Positions 44,161 through 52,898 of a stretch of 64,000 bases of DNA are shown one piece after another. Source of the stretch: Sansalvadorimonas sp965243775 (GTDB taxonomy: Bacteria > Pseudomonadota > Gammaproteobacteria > Pseudomonadales > Endozoicomonadaceae). The number at the start of each line of letters is the position of its first letter. Position 1 is the first letter of the stretch. The notes beneath the pieces are model-generated. The model was not told where the DNA came from. It made no database searches and saw only the letters and a program-made list of their open reading frames with translations. The DNA lies in contig CBDEWF010000037.1 in assembly GCA_965243775.1 (NCBI GenBank), positions 62,001 through 126,000 of the forward strand, in the 5' to 3' direction. The translations under genes were made by a program, and so were the position numbers.

Positions 44161-44757
44161 ATGAATGATGACAACGCAGGCATCAGTGAGTTTGGTTTTT
44201 ATCGGCTGAGTGACCTGTTTGTAGAAGTCCGTTCCTTTACCCCACCATCTGAGCTTCACGGTCTGCTCTGTGGCCAGCTTTGTGCTGGACTGCGCCCTGC
44301 CCAGCAGAGCTGGCTGGTGGCGGCCCAGGAACAGATGAATGTTCCCGAGGGCCTGGAAACCCGTGCCAAATCTTCTCTGGCTGATTTCTACGACCATGTT
44401 CTGGCCAGTCTGTCAGCGGATAACCTCTCTTTTTCCGTTTTGCTGCCTGGAGATGAAGAGCCGGTTGTACACCGTACTGAAGCCCTGGGGCAGTGGTGTA
44501 CCGGTTTTATTTCCGGTTATGGCATGGCAGGGATAGATAAGACCAAAATGTCAGAGGAAGCAGCCGGTGTGCTGACTGATCTGGCCCAGGTGGCCATGGT
44601 GGAAGCAGAAGATCTGGAAGAGACAGAAGAAACCGAGAGAGATTTTTTTGAAGTTTACGAATATGTACGTATGGCTGCACTGATGCTGTTCAACGAACAC
44701 AGGGACAGAACAGATCAGGCTCAAGGTCAAAAAGCGGAAAACAGGCCGGTACACTAA
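44161..44757 (+). CDS. ygfB: UPF0149 family protein YgfB
   Basis: A 198-residue helical cytosolic protein of the YgfB/YecA group. Family patterns are LHGLLCGQLCAGL and LGQWCTGFISGYGMA. The length matches E. coli YgfB (192). Its general role is unclear, though in Pseudomonas YgfB affects beta-lactam resistance regulation. The stop overlaps the pepP start (TAATG). A ten-codon frame (44132-44164) overlaps the ygfB start and could couple to it, but is probably chance. The 259-bp gap upstream (43902-44160) holds divergent promoters; no other feature was seen. Confidence 0.92.
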   Translation: MNDDNAGISEFGFYRLSDLFVEVRSFTPPSELHGLLCGQLCAGLRPAQQSWLVAAQEQMNVPEGLETRAKSSLADFYDHVLASLSADNLSFSVLLPGDEEPVVHRTEALGQWCTGFISGYGMAGIDKTKMSEEAAGVLTDLAQVAMVEAEDLEETEETERDFFEVYEYVRMAALMLFNEHRDRTDQAQGQKAENRPVH

Positions 44758-46070
44758 TGAAGCTGGATAAAAAATACTACGCCAAACGACGCAAAGCAGT
44801 GCTCAAGGCTGTTGGAAAAAAGGGCATACTGGTTCTCCCTTCTGCCACGGAAAAGATCCGAAACCGTGACTGTGAATACCCTTTCCGTCAGGACAGTGAT
44901 TTCTGGTATCTGACTGGCTTCAATGAGCCGGAGGCTGTGCTGGTTCTGGTTCCCGGGCGCAAGGATGGAGAGGTTATTCTGTTCTGCCGTAAACGGGATA
45001 AGGAGATGGAAATCTGGAATGGACGCAGGGCCGGCCAAGAAGGGGCTATTGCAGATTTTGGTGTGGATCAAGCCTTGCCTATCGAACATCTTGATAAAGA
45101 GATGCCGGCTCTTCTTGATGGTTGTAAAACACTCTATTACACCCCGGGTCAGCAGGGAGAGTTTGATGAGAAAATGTGGAGCTGGTTGGATGGCCTGAAA
45201 ATGCGGGAGCGCCGTGGTGCAGTTGCTCCGGCCTCGACAGTAGATCGGGATCAACTGATACATACTTTGCGCATGATTAAGTCTCCGGCTGAACAGAAAA
45301 TCATGCGTAAGGCGGGCAAGATCAGTGCCGAGGCCCATAAGCGGGCCATGAAGACCTGCAAACCTGGTAAAACCGAATATCAGCTGGAAGCAGAAATTCA
45401 CCACGAGTTTGCCGACAGGGGGGCGCGCTATCCAGCCTATGGCACGATTGTCGGTGGCGGTGATAATGGCTGTATTCTCCATTACACCGAGAACAGTGAT
45501 GATCTTAAGGACGGCGACCTGGTGCTGATTGATGCGGGTTGTGAGCTTGATCATTATGCTGCGGACATTACCCGCACCTTTCCCGTTAATGGCAAGTTTT
45601 CCGAAGAGCAGAAAGCCCTTTATGAGGTGGTTCTGGAAGCACAGCTGGCAGCTATTGAGGCCATCAAGCCGGGAGCATCATGGGATAGCTTTCATGAGGT
45701 TGCACTGGGGAAACTGGTAGCTGGTTTGATACGTCTGGGCCTGCTTAAGGGTAATCGTAACAAGTTGATTATTGATGAGGCTTACAAACCCTTCTACATG
45801 CATGGTACCGGCCACTGGATAGGCCTGGACGTTCATGATGTTGGTAACCACAAGGAGGATGGCCGATTCCTGAAGCTGAAAGCCGGAATGGCTCTGACCG
45901 TGGAACCAGGCCTTTATATCGCTCCTGATAATGAAGATGTTGAAGAGCGCTGGCGGGGCATTGGCATTCGTATCGAAGACGATGTGCTGGTTACGGAAGC
46001 TGGTTGTGAAATTTTAACAGCTGGTGTGCCGAAGACTGTTAAGGACATTGAAGCGCTGATGGCGTCCTGA
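44757..46070 (+). CDS. pepP: Xaa-Pro aminopeptidase (PepP)
   Basis: A two-metal aminopeptidase that removes N-terminal residues preceding proline. The 437 residues match E. coli PepP (441): an N-terminal creatinase-like domain (PFRQDSDFWYLTGFNEPEA) and a pita-bread catalytic domain. Metal ligands are seen in LVLIDAGCELDHYAADITRT (two Asp), HGTGHWIGLDVHDVG (His), TVEPGLYI (Glu) and GIRIEDDVLV (Glu). It follows the operon order ygfB-pepP-ubiH-ubiI known from E. coli, with a one-base overlap to ygfB. Confidence 0.96.
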   Translation: MKLDKKYYAKRRKAVLKAVGKKGILVLPSATEKIRNRDCEYPFRQDSDFWYLTGFNEPEAVLVLVPGRKDGEVILFCRKRDKEMEIWNGRRAGQEGAIADFGVDQALPIEHLDKEMPALLDGCKTLYYTPGQQGEFDEKMWSWLDGLKMRERRGAVAPASTVDRDQLIHTLRMIKSPAEQKIMRKAGKISAEAHKRAMKTCKPGKTEYQLEAEIHHEFADRGARYPAYGTIVGGGDNGCILHYTENSDDLKDGDLVLIDAGCELDHYAADITRTFPVNGKFSEEQKALYEVVLEAQLAAIEAIKPGASWDSFHEVALGKLVAGLIRLGLLKGNRNKLIIDEAYKPFYMHGTGHWIGLDVHDVGNHKEDGRFLKLKAGMALTVEPGLYIAPDNEDVEERWRGIGIRIEDDVLVTEAGCEILTAGVPKTVKDIEALMAS

Positions 46071-46118
46071 GTCAGAAATATGCGTTTCCACATGTCTGGG
46101 TACTTATGAAAAAGCACC

Positions 46119-47357
46119 ATGGGTAAATATATGCAGCAGTCAGTATACGACATTGTCATTATTGGTGGGGGAATGGTAGGCGCGACTCTGGCTCTGGCCC
46201 TGCGACAGAAGTTGCCACTGGATGTCACCCTTGCGGTTGTGGAAGCCCATGAGCTATCAACCCCTGACAGTCTGGAGTGGCAGCCAAGCTATGATGCCCG
46301 CTCCACGGCGCTGTCTGCCGGAGCCCGGAAAATCTTCCAGAAACTTGGCATTTGGGACTCCCTGTCCGAAAATGTGGAACCTATCCTGGATATCCATGTC
46401 TCAGATCGCGGTCATTTTGGTATGACCAGGCTCCATGCCCGGGAGCATAATGTTCCTGCACTGGGCTATGTTGTGGAGAACAGCTGGCTGGGCCATGTAC
46501 TGGTAAAGCAGGTATTGGCAACCGAAGGTGTTGACTGGTTATGCCCGATGCAGATTCAGAGAGTAGAGCCGGAACCAGATGGTATGATTCTGGAGACTGA
46601 CCGCAAAAATTCCCGAAAGGAGTCTGGCCATGAGTCCATCAGGGCAGGCCTGGTCATCCTGGCTGACGGTGGACGTTCTAATTTAGCCAGAGATCTTGGT
46701 CTGGAAACCAGTGACAGGGATTATCAACAGGGTGCGATTGTCGCCAATATTACGCCCTCGAAGCATCACGGCAATACGGCTTATGAGCGTTTTACCGACC
46801 AGGGGCCTATGGCGCTGTTGCCACGCTCCGATGGCGTTTGTGCACTGGTATGGGCCATGCCCGCTGAGCTGGCAGAAGAGCGGATGCAGCTGGTGGATGA
46901 TGATTTTCTGACTGAATTGCAAGATCGGTTTGGGTATCGCCTTGGCCGTTTTCAACGGGTAGGAGAACGTTACAGCTATCCTCTGATGTTGAAACAGGCC
47001 TGTGAGCAGGTGCGCTCCAGGCTGGTGATCCTTGGTAATGCTGCCCATAGTCTTCATCCTGTCGCTGGCCAGGGTTTCAACCTGTCTCTACGCGATGTAC
47101 AGGTTCTGGCGGATGTGGTTGGCAAGGCTTATGAAAGCGGCAGAAATCCTGGTGATCTTGAGGTTCTGAGATCTTATGTTGATATACGGGGCAGGGATCA
47201 GCGGCAGACTATCGGTTTCAGTGATCAGGTTGTTCGACTGTTTTCCAATCAATCCCTGCCTTTAACAGGGGCAAGGAACCTTGGGCTTCTGGGTATGGAA
47301 CTGATTTTCCCAGCAAAAGACTGGTTTGCACGTCAGGCCATGGGGATAGGCTGCTAG
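46119..47357 (+). CDS. ubiH: 2-octaprenyl-6-methoxyphenol hydroxylase (UbiH)
   Basis: An FAD monooxygenase of ubiquinone synthesis, part of the soluble Ubi complex. The 412 residues show the FAD-binding start VIIGGGMVGATLALAL, the middle DG motif LADGGRSNLARDLG and the second FAD motif GNAAHSLHPVAGQGFNLSLRD. ATG 46119 or the in-frame ATG at 46131 could be the start. It is followed by ubiI, a paralogue, as in E. coli. Confidence 0.93.
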   Translation: MGKYMQQSVYDIVIIGGGMVGATLALALRQKLPLDVTLAVVEAHELSTPDSLEWQPSYDARSTALSAGARKIFQKLGIWDSLSENVEPILDIHVSDRGHFGMTRLHAREHNVPALGYVVENSWLGHVLVKQVLATEGVDWLCPMQIQRVEPEPDGMILETDRKNSRKESGHESIRAGLVILADGGRSNLARDLGLETSDRDYQQGAIVANITPSKHHGNTAYERFTDQGPMALLPRSDGVCALVWAMPAELAEERMQLVDDDFLTELQDRFGYRLGRFQRVGERYSYPLMLKQACEQVRSRLVILGNAAHSLHPVAGQGFNLSLRDVQVLADVVGKAYESGRNPGDLEVLRSYVDIRGRDQRQTIGFSDQVVRLFSNQSLPLTGARNLGLLGMELIFPAKDWFARQAMGIGC

Positions 47358-47427
47358 CTTTTCCCCGTAAGGTACTTAATAGTTGTTATTTCAGGGGAAC
47401 CTTGATAACACTTGTGGATAGAAATGT

Positions 47428-48669
47428 ATGGGTCGTGAATTTGATATTATTGTACTGGGTGGCGGTATAAGTGGTACGGCAATGGCCCTTGCCCTGGCTG
47501 AGAAAACCTCACTGAACATCGCTCTGGTTGATTCCTCGGCACTGGAACCTGTTGTACCGGATGGTCGCTTTGATGCCAGGGTAAGTGCCTTGACTGAGGC
47601 TTCCCGAAATCTTTTGAACAACCTGGGAGCCTGGGAAATTATGGCCCGGCACAGGGTTTCTCCTTACTACGGAATGCAGGTGTGGGATTCTGCCGGAACC
47701 GGAGCCATCGCATTCTCTGCGGAAGAGCTGAACGTTGCCCAGCTGGGACATATTGTTGAAAACAGTATTATTCGCAGTGTACTTCTTGAACGACTGGTGG
47801 AATCTTCAGTACACCTTCTCGGGGGGGTTGAGGTTCAGGGAATAACCAAAGGTTCCGGACATGTCACCCTGCAGTTGTGGGATAAAAGTCAGCTCAGAGC
47901 CCGGTTGGTCATTGCTGCGGATGGTGCTAACTCCCTTGCACGTGGCTGGGCCGGTATTCCCATGAGAGAGTGGGATTATCTGCATCATGCCATAGTCACC
48001 ACCGTTGAGACTGAGAAGCCACATCAGGATACTGCCTGGCAGGTGTTCCAAAATACCGGACCTCTGGCCTTCTTGCCGTTACCGTCACCGGAGCCGGGCC
48101 GTTATTACAGCTCTATTGTCTGGTCACAGGTTCCTGATGAAGCCATTCGTTTGATGAGTTTATCTGAGACAATGTTCTGCCGGGCTTTGGAGCAGACGTC
48201 TGAAGGTAAACTGGGAAAAATCATCGGCTGTGATAACCGGCATCGTTTTCCCCTGAGGCAACGCCATGCCCGGCAGTACCATCGGGGCCAGGTTGTTCTG
48301 GTGGGGGATGCTGCTCACACTATCCACCCCCTGGCCGGGCAGGGCGCTAACCTTGGGCTTCTGGATGTGGCCTGCCTGGCAGGGGAAATTCAACGGGCAT
48401 GTCGTCGTGGCGAAGACTTTGCCAGTAAGGCTGTACTGGATCGTTATCAACGCTCACGGGAGGGGCATAACCTGGCTATAGCCGGGATTATGGAAGGTCT
48501 TCAGCGTCTCTTTGACAGTGATAATATGCTGTTCAGCTGGTTGCGGAACATCGGCCTGAATATTGTTGATCACCTGCCCGTGCTCAAACAGGAAATTGTC
48601 AGTCGGGCTATGGGCATCCGGGGTGATATTCCTGAGCTGGCCCAGGCCAGAGAAGGAGAACTCTCCTAG
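47428..48669 (+). CDS. ubiI: Ubiquinone synthesis hydroxylase UbiI (VisC)
   Basis: An FAD monooxygenase that adds the C5 hydroxyl in ubiquinone synthesis. The 413 residues carry IIVLGGGISGTAMALALAE, AADGANSLARGWAG and VGDAAHTIHPLAGQGANLGL. It is clearly related to ubiH just upstream. Its assignment to UbiI rather than another member of the family rests on gene order (E. coli pepP-ubiH-ubiI). Confidence 0.9.
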   Translation: MGREFDIIVLGGGISGTAMALALAEKTSLNIALVDSSALEPVVPDGRFDARVSALTEASRNLLNNLGAWEIMARHRVSPYYGMQVWDSAGTGAIAFSAEELNVAQLGHIVENSIIRSVLLERLVESSVHLLGGVEVQGITKGSGHVTLQLWDKSQLRARLVIAADGANSLARGWAGIPMREWDYLHHAIVTTVETEKPHQDTAWQVFQNTGPLAFLPLPSPEPGRYYSSIVWSQVPDEAIRLMSLSETMFCRALEQTSEGKLGKIIGCDNRHRFPLRQRHARQYHRGQVVLVGDAAHTIHPLAGQGANLGLLDVACLAGEIQRACRRGEDFASKAVLDRYQRSREGHNLAIAGIMEGLQRLFDSDNMLFSWLRNIGLNIVDHLPVLKQEIVSRAMGIRGDIPELAQAREGELS

Positions 48670-48765
48670 TACCCTTGTTCTTTGAACTATATTGCTTTGG
48701 GCAAGTCAAAAGGCCTGCCCGGGTGCCGGGGGGTAGCCCGAGGTTCATAGACAAGAGGTATTGTT

Positions 48766-49644
48766 ATGACCCGATCGACCAGAGCGGCTCTGGTGCTGCC
48801 GGCCATGATGGCTATTATTCTCCAGGGGTGTGGAAAACAGGATGATGATAAAAAAGCCCAAGAAGCAAATGAGATAAAAACGGATCAGGTAACTGTTCAG
48901 GATATTGTACCTGGGCCGGTTTCAGATTTTGACTGCGACGACCCAACCGGTATGACAGCAGATAAGCGTTTCTGGTGTAAAGGGTTTCGATCCTGGCAGG
49001 ATAGTAACAGCTATCAGGACAGTGATGATGCCCGTGATGAATTTATCAGTGCCTGGAAACTGGGTTATCTGGATGCATCCCAGGGCAGAGACCCTGCAGT
49101 GGATAACCTACAAAGCCGTCCCATTGCTGCTGAAGGCTATGAGAATGGATATATAACGGTTCTGGATGATCAGGGCATTATTGAGTATGACTGCAGCGAA
49201 GGCGATGAAACCGACAATGAGTACCGTGACCGCTGGTGTGAAGCTTCCACAGCCTACAGTAAGAGTGGCCTGGGTTCTGCGGCCAATGCTGTTCTGCGTG
49301 GCAACTATATCAACGGTTACATGGCTGGACGGGCCATAGCCCTGACTATTCCCACTTCCATGGAGTCGCTGTTTGGTGATTCAGCACCCGATGAAAATGC
49401 CAAGAAACCTATTGATGAGCCGGATGCTGATTCGCCTAAAGGCATTCAGGTTTTCTATAAAGGGTTTAATGCTGGTTTCCAGGCCATGATTGATACTGTC
49501 CGTGACTCTGTTAATCAGGTCATGGAACAGATGCAGAATATGCCTGGTATGGAAGGTATGGAGAATATGGAAGGTATGATGCCACCCGGGATGGAAAATA
49601 TGATGCCGCCCATGCCTGACGGTATGAATGACGAAAACGAGTAG
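48766..49644 (+). CDS. Lipoprotein with methionine-rich C-terminal tail
   Basis: A 292-residue predicted lipoprotein with signal peptide and lipobox LQGC (Cys22). The mature part is acidic and contains two Cys-bearing segments of similar pattern (FDCDDPTGMTADKRFWCKGF and YDCSEGDETDNEYRDRWCEA), suggesting a duplicated small domain. The last 40 residues hold 13 methionines in MEGM/MENM/MPP repeats. Such tails can bind copper, but this is inference. No family was recognised. It has a bidirectional terminator downstream and stands apart from ubiI by 96 bp. Confidence 0.8.
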   Translation: MTRSTRAALVLPAMMAIILQGCGKQDDDKKAQEANEIKTDQVTVQDIVPGPVSDFDCDDPTGMTADKRFWCKGFRSWQDSNSYQDSDDARDEFISAWKLGYLDASQGRDPAVDNLQSRPIAAEGYENGYITVLDDQGIIEYDCSEGDETDNEYRDRWCEASTAYSKSGLGSAANAVLRGNYINGYMAGRAIALTIPTSMESLFGDSAPDENAKKPIDEPDADSPKGIQVFYKGFNAGFQAMIDTVRDSVNQVMEQMQNMPGMEGMENMEGMMPPGMENMMPPMPDGMNDENE

Positions 49645-49695
49645 TGCCTGGGGATATTCTCAATTAAGCATTGACTCAGTGGCTTTAAAGGCGAT

Positions 49696-49729
49696 AGCAA
49701 AAAAGGCAGCTACAGCTGCCTTTTTTGCT
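49696..49729. terminator. Bidirectional terminator
   Basis: AGCAAAAAAGGCAGC and GCTGCCTTTTTTGCT form a symmetrical stem with A and T runs on both sides. It serves the lipoprotein gene on the plus strand and the GabD-type gene on the minus strand. Confidence 0.88.
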
Positions 49730-49734
49730 GTCGG

Positions 49735-51192
49735 TTATATTCCACCCAAACAGATATACTTGATTTCAAGGTAGTCATCTATCCCGTACTGAGAGCCTTC
49801 CCGGCCAATTCCTGATTCTTTCACGCCTCCAAAAGGAATGACTTCAGAAGAGATGGATGTTTCATTCACTCCAACCATGCCATATCCAAGGGCTTCCGAA
49901 ACCCGCCAGACACGGGCAAGGTCTTGAGTGTAGAAATAAGAGGCCAGGCCATATTCGGTGCTATTAGCCAGACCGACAGCCTCCTCCTCTGTTTTAAAAC
50001 GGATTACGGCTGCTACAGGCCCAAAGATTTCTTCTCTGAACATCTTCATGGTGCTGTTAATCTGGCCAAGAATGGTTGGCTGGTAACAGCCATGTTCCAC
50101 CGCAGGCGCCCCTCCGGTGATGACAGAAGCGCCTTGGGCAACGGCATTTTCTACCAAAGAGTGAACCTTATCCAGAGCCTGCTGGTGAATCAAAGGACCG
50201 CTGGTGGTATCGGCATCAAGGCCATTACCGGTGCGCAGTTTTTCAACCTCGGTCTGGAAGCGGGTCATAAACTCTTGATAAATACTATCCTGAACCAGGA
50301 TGCGGTTGGCACAGATACAAGTCTGGCCACTGTTACGGTATTTACAGGCCAGCACTCCGGCTACAGCTTTGTCCAGATCAGCGTCATCAAAAATAATCAC
50401 CGGAGCATTACCCCCAAGCTCCATGGAGACTTTTTTGACTGTCTCAGCACTCTGCCGCAGCAGGTGTTTGCCAGTTGCCGTGGAGCCGGTGAAGGTGATT
50501 TTGCGCACCTTCGGGTTAGAGCAAAGCTCGCTGCCAATGGCTTGAGCATCAACCCCGGGAACAATATTGAGGACTCCCGGTGCAATTCCAGCTCGATGAG
50601 ACAGTTCTGCCAGAGCCAGAGCCGTGAGAGGTGTTTCTGCTGCAGGCTTGATAACCATTGAGCAACCGGCAGCGAGGGCTGCGCCGGCCTTGCGGGTGAT
50701 CATGGCTGCCGGAAAATTCCATGGTGTTATAGCGGCCACAACACCTACGGGTTGTTTGAGTACCAGAGACCTCTGGGAAGGGTTTGAAGCCGGAATAATA
50801 TCACCATAAATTCGCCTAGCCTCTTCAGCAAACCACTCGATAAATGATGCTGCGTACACTATTTCTCCCCTGGACTCTGTCAGCACCTTACCCTGTTCCA
50901 GAGTCATAAGACGTGCCAGATCTTCCTGGTTGGCAATAATCAGCTCGCACCACTTTTTTAGAACATGGCTGCGTTCTTTCGCCGTAAACTGTGACCAGAC
51001 TGACAAGGATTCTTCAGCAGCCTTAATGGCCCGTGCTGTTTCTCCGGGCCCGCAGTCAGCTACCTGGGCAATCTCCTCCCCTGTGGCCGGGTTTATCACA
51101 GGAAATGAGTGGGCTGAATCTGCCTGTTGCCATTGGCTGTTAATCCAGGAAGAAGTTCGGAGTAGTGAGGGATCACTGAGTTGACTGATCAT
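49735..51192 (-). CDS. gabD: NAD(P)-dependent succinate-semialdehyde dehydrogenase (GabD-type)
   Basis: An aldehyde dehydrogenase superfamily enzyme of 485 residues, like E. coli GabD (482). The catalytic Glu is in ELGGNAPVIIFDDADLD and the catalytic Cys in NSGQTCICANRILV (about residue 291). The GabD pattern VNETSISSEVIPFGGVKESG is near the end, with GIDDYLEIKYICLGG at the C-terminus. The family start MISQLSDPSLLRTSSWI places the ATG at 51192, since the longer frame has no support. No gabT is adjacent. Substrate assignment is by similarity only. Confidence 0.88.
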   Translation of the reverse strand: MISQLSDPSLLRTSSWINSQWQQADSAHSFPVINPATGEEIAQVADCGPGETARAIKAAEESLSVWSQFTAKERSHVLKKWCELIIANQEDLARLMTLEQGKVLTESRGEIVYAASFIEWFAEEARRIYGDIIPASNPSQRSLVLKQPVGVVAAITPWNFPAAMITRKAGAALAAGCSMVIKPAAETPLTALALAELSHRAGIAPGVLNIVPGVDAQAIGSELCSNPKVRKITFTGSTATGKHLLRQSAETVKKVSMELGGNAPVIIFDDADLDKAVAGVLACKYRNSGQTCICANRILVQDSIYQEFMTRFQTEVEKLRTGNGLDADTTSGPLIHQQALDKVHSLVENAVAQGASVITGGAPAVEHGCYQPTILGQINSTMKMFREEIFGPVAAVIRFKTEEEAVGLANSTEYGLASYFYTQDLARVWRVSEALGYGMVGVNETSISSEVIPFGGVKESGIGREGSQYGIDDYLEIKYICLGGI

Positions 51193-51320
51193 ACAATTAC
51201 CTGTTACCTGCCTGATCGGGTGCTGAAATCTTATTTTATATTGGGCTGGAATATACAAAAAAACTGCATATTCTTAGAGGCCCTGAAACTGTCAGGTGAA
51301 GTGGTGCCTGTTGAAATGCG

Positions 51321-52043
51321 GTGAAATGTTTCAGTAGAAAGTTCGGTAGGGTTCATTTCAGGATAAGCCTGTGGTGTATTTGTCTATTATTCGGAACTGC
51401 TAATTTCCTATTTGCGGAAAGCCCTAAAATACTGGCACAGCTTGAGCGGGTTTCAATGGATTTGAAAGAGATCTGGGCCGTTTTTGTTTTACATGATAAC
51501 CAACACCCTGACAGCTGGATCAGTGCATGGCAACTGGTTAATAACCCTGGGTTTCGAATAAGAAGTCGAATCGGTTTTTGTGGTTGCTGGATTCCCGAAG
51601 AAAAGCCATTAAACTGCCACCTGCATTTTCTGCAGACGATATTGAAACACCATGAAATACCATTTGTAGATGTGATTTATCTTCCAGACAAAATTAATGA
51701 CTATTATCGTGTTTATCTTAGATTTGTTTTTCAGGGAAAAAGATTTTACTTGAAGATTGCCACGCACACGGGGCCTCCTGCTACGTCATATAAAGTATCG
51801 GAATGCTATGGGGTAAGCGTTTTTGATTCAGACTGGTTGAATAAGAAAATTATTACAATAATGGCACAGGCTATGGGGGCTTTTTTGGTAAAACAGGGTG
51901 GTGTGATGCCTGAATCGATTGATATCCAAAGTCTGCTATTCCTCAGCCGCTTAACTCCGGAACAAAAGTCTCGCATTGAATGTGTGGGTATAGAAGCTAC
52001 AAAGCGTCGGTCAGGGAGGGGATGTGACGTGTTTTTCACATGA
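51321..52043 (+). CDS. Exported protein of unknown function
   Basis: A 240-residue protein with a signal peptide (LWCICLLFGTANFLFA, cleavage near residue 33) and no domain I recognise. It contains a Cys pair FCGCWIPEEK and alternating hydrophobic strands (YYRVYLRFVFQGKRFYLKI). The start is GTG 51321. Its end overlaps the SET-domain gene by 20 bp. Removing one G from the run at 52018-52021 would join the two into one protein of about 505 residues, so this may be the N-terminal half of a single broken gene. Confidence 0.65.
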   Translation: MKCFSRKFGRVHFRISLWCICLLFGTANFLFAESPKILAQLERVSMDLKEIWAVFVLHDNQHPDSWISAWQLVNNPGFRIRSRIGFCGCWIPEEKPLNCHLHFLQTILKHHEIPFVDVIYLPDKINDYYRVYLRFVFQGKRFYLKIATHTGPPATSYKVSECYGVSVFDSDWLNKKIITIMAQAMGAFLVKQGGVMPESIDIQSLLFLSRLTPEQKSRIECVGIEATKRRSGRGCDVFFT

Positions 52044-52839
52044 TTTGCCAGCCCAGTATTGTGTTCATATACCTTTTTTTATAGAACAAGGTTTGTTTGA
52101 AGATAAAGACGGTGTTTTCCTGGGATGTGAACAGCCGCTATCCGTTCCCACTCCTCCTAAACAAGTGAAGCCCAGTATATGGAATAGTAGGAGTCGAACT
52201 CAGTTGCTTAAGTGGTTTACCTTGAAGCCAAAAGCCAATGAGTTAAGAAAACTAAAACGCCATAAGATGAAAAGAGGAGAACAATTAGTAAAAGACAATT
52301 ATGGTGACAAAAAAATACCATACTGGGTGAAAAAACTGAGAGAGGATCAGGTCAAAAAAGAGAAAGTCAGGGAATTTCCAGAAAAACTGGATTGCAACTA
52401 TTACTCTCTATTTGTGACCAAGAGCCAGGTGCCAGGGTGTAATGGGCTGGGAGTATTTGCCGGGGAGCCTATTGAAGGAGGTTCTCATATCGGTGTGATA
52501 ACAGGCCGGTTATATCCTAGAAAAGATCAGAAACGACTTGATGCGGCATCGAATATCCACACAATTTATATAAATGATCACAAAGGGAATTTATTTGCAA
52601 GAAAGCCTGGAAGACGTTGTGCCTTTCGCTATTTAAACAAAGCCATCAATATAAAAGATCCATCCAGTTCACCTGAAGCCAATGTGACACTCTTTACTCC
52701 GGTCTTTGAAGGTTCTGAACTGATTGGAGAGACCTACGTACGGGCTTTAAGAGCGATTGATCAAGGGGAGGAGCTACTTTTCAGTTATGATACCTGTCAG
52801 TCTCCTGTTCTGCCCTCTATTCCTATGAATTGGAAATAA
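52024..52839 (+). CDS. SET-domain protein (putative lysine methyltransferase)
   Basis: 271 residues. The C-terminal half is a SET domain. The first strand region is GLGVFAGEPIEGGSHIGVIT (about 140-160). RYLNKAINIKD...PEANVTLF (about 201-222) sits where the NHSC-PN motif occurs. The final motif is GEELLFSYD (about 247-255), with the catalytic-type Tyr. The His of NHS is replaced by Lys, which is unusual. The N-terminal half (about 65-115) is very rich in Lys/Arg (KLKRHKMKRGE) and could bind nucleic acid or act as a nuclear localisation signal. GTG 52024 is preceded by GGAGGGG. SET proteins in bacteria are often host-targeted effectors; that is inference here. Confidence 0.78.
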   Translation: MTCFSHDLPAQYCVHIPFFIEQGLFEDKDGVFLGCEQPLSVPTPPKQVKPSIWNSRSRTQLLKWFTLKPKANELRKLKRHKMKRGEQLVKDNYGDKKIPYWVKKLREDQVKKEKVREFPEKLDCNYYSLFVTKSQVPGCNGLGVFAGEPIEGGSHIGVITGRLYPRKDQKRLDAASNIHTIYINDHKGNLFARKPGRRCAFRYLNKAINIKDPSSSPEANVTLFTPVFEGSELIGETYVRALRAIDQGEELLFSYDTCQSPVLPSIPMNWK

Positions 52840-52898
52840 TAAAACAATGTAAGTCTATACTTGCAACCCCTCGGTTTGCTGTTAGACCTGTATACCCT

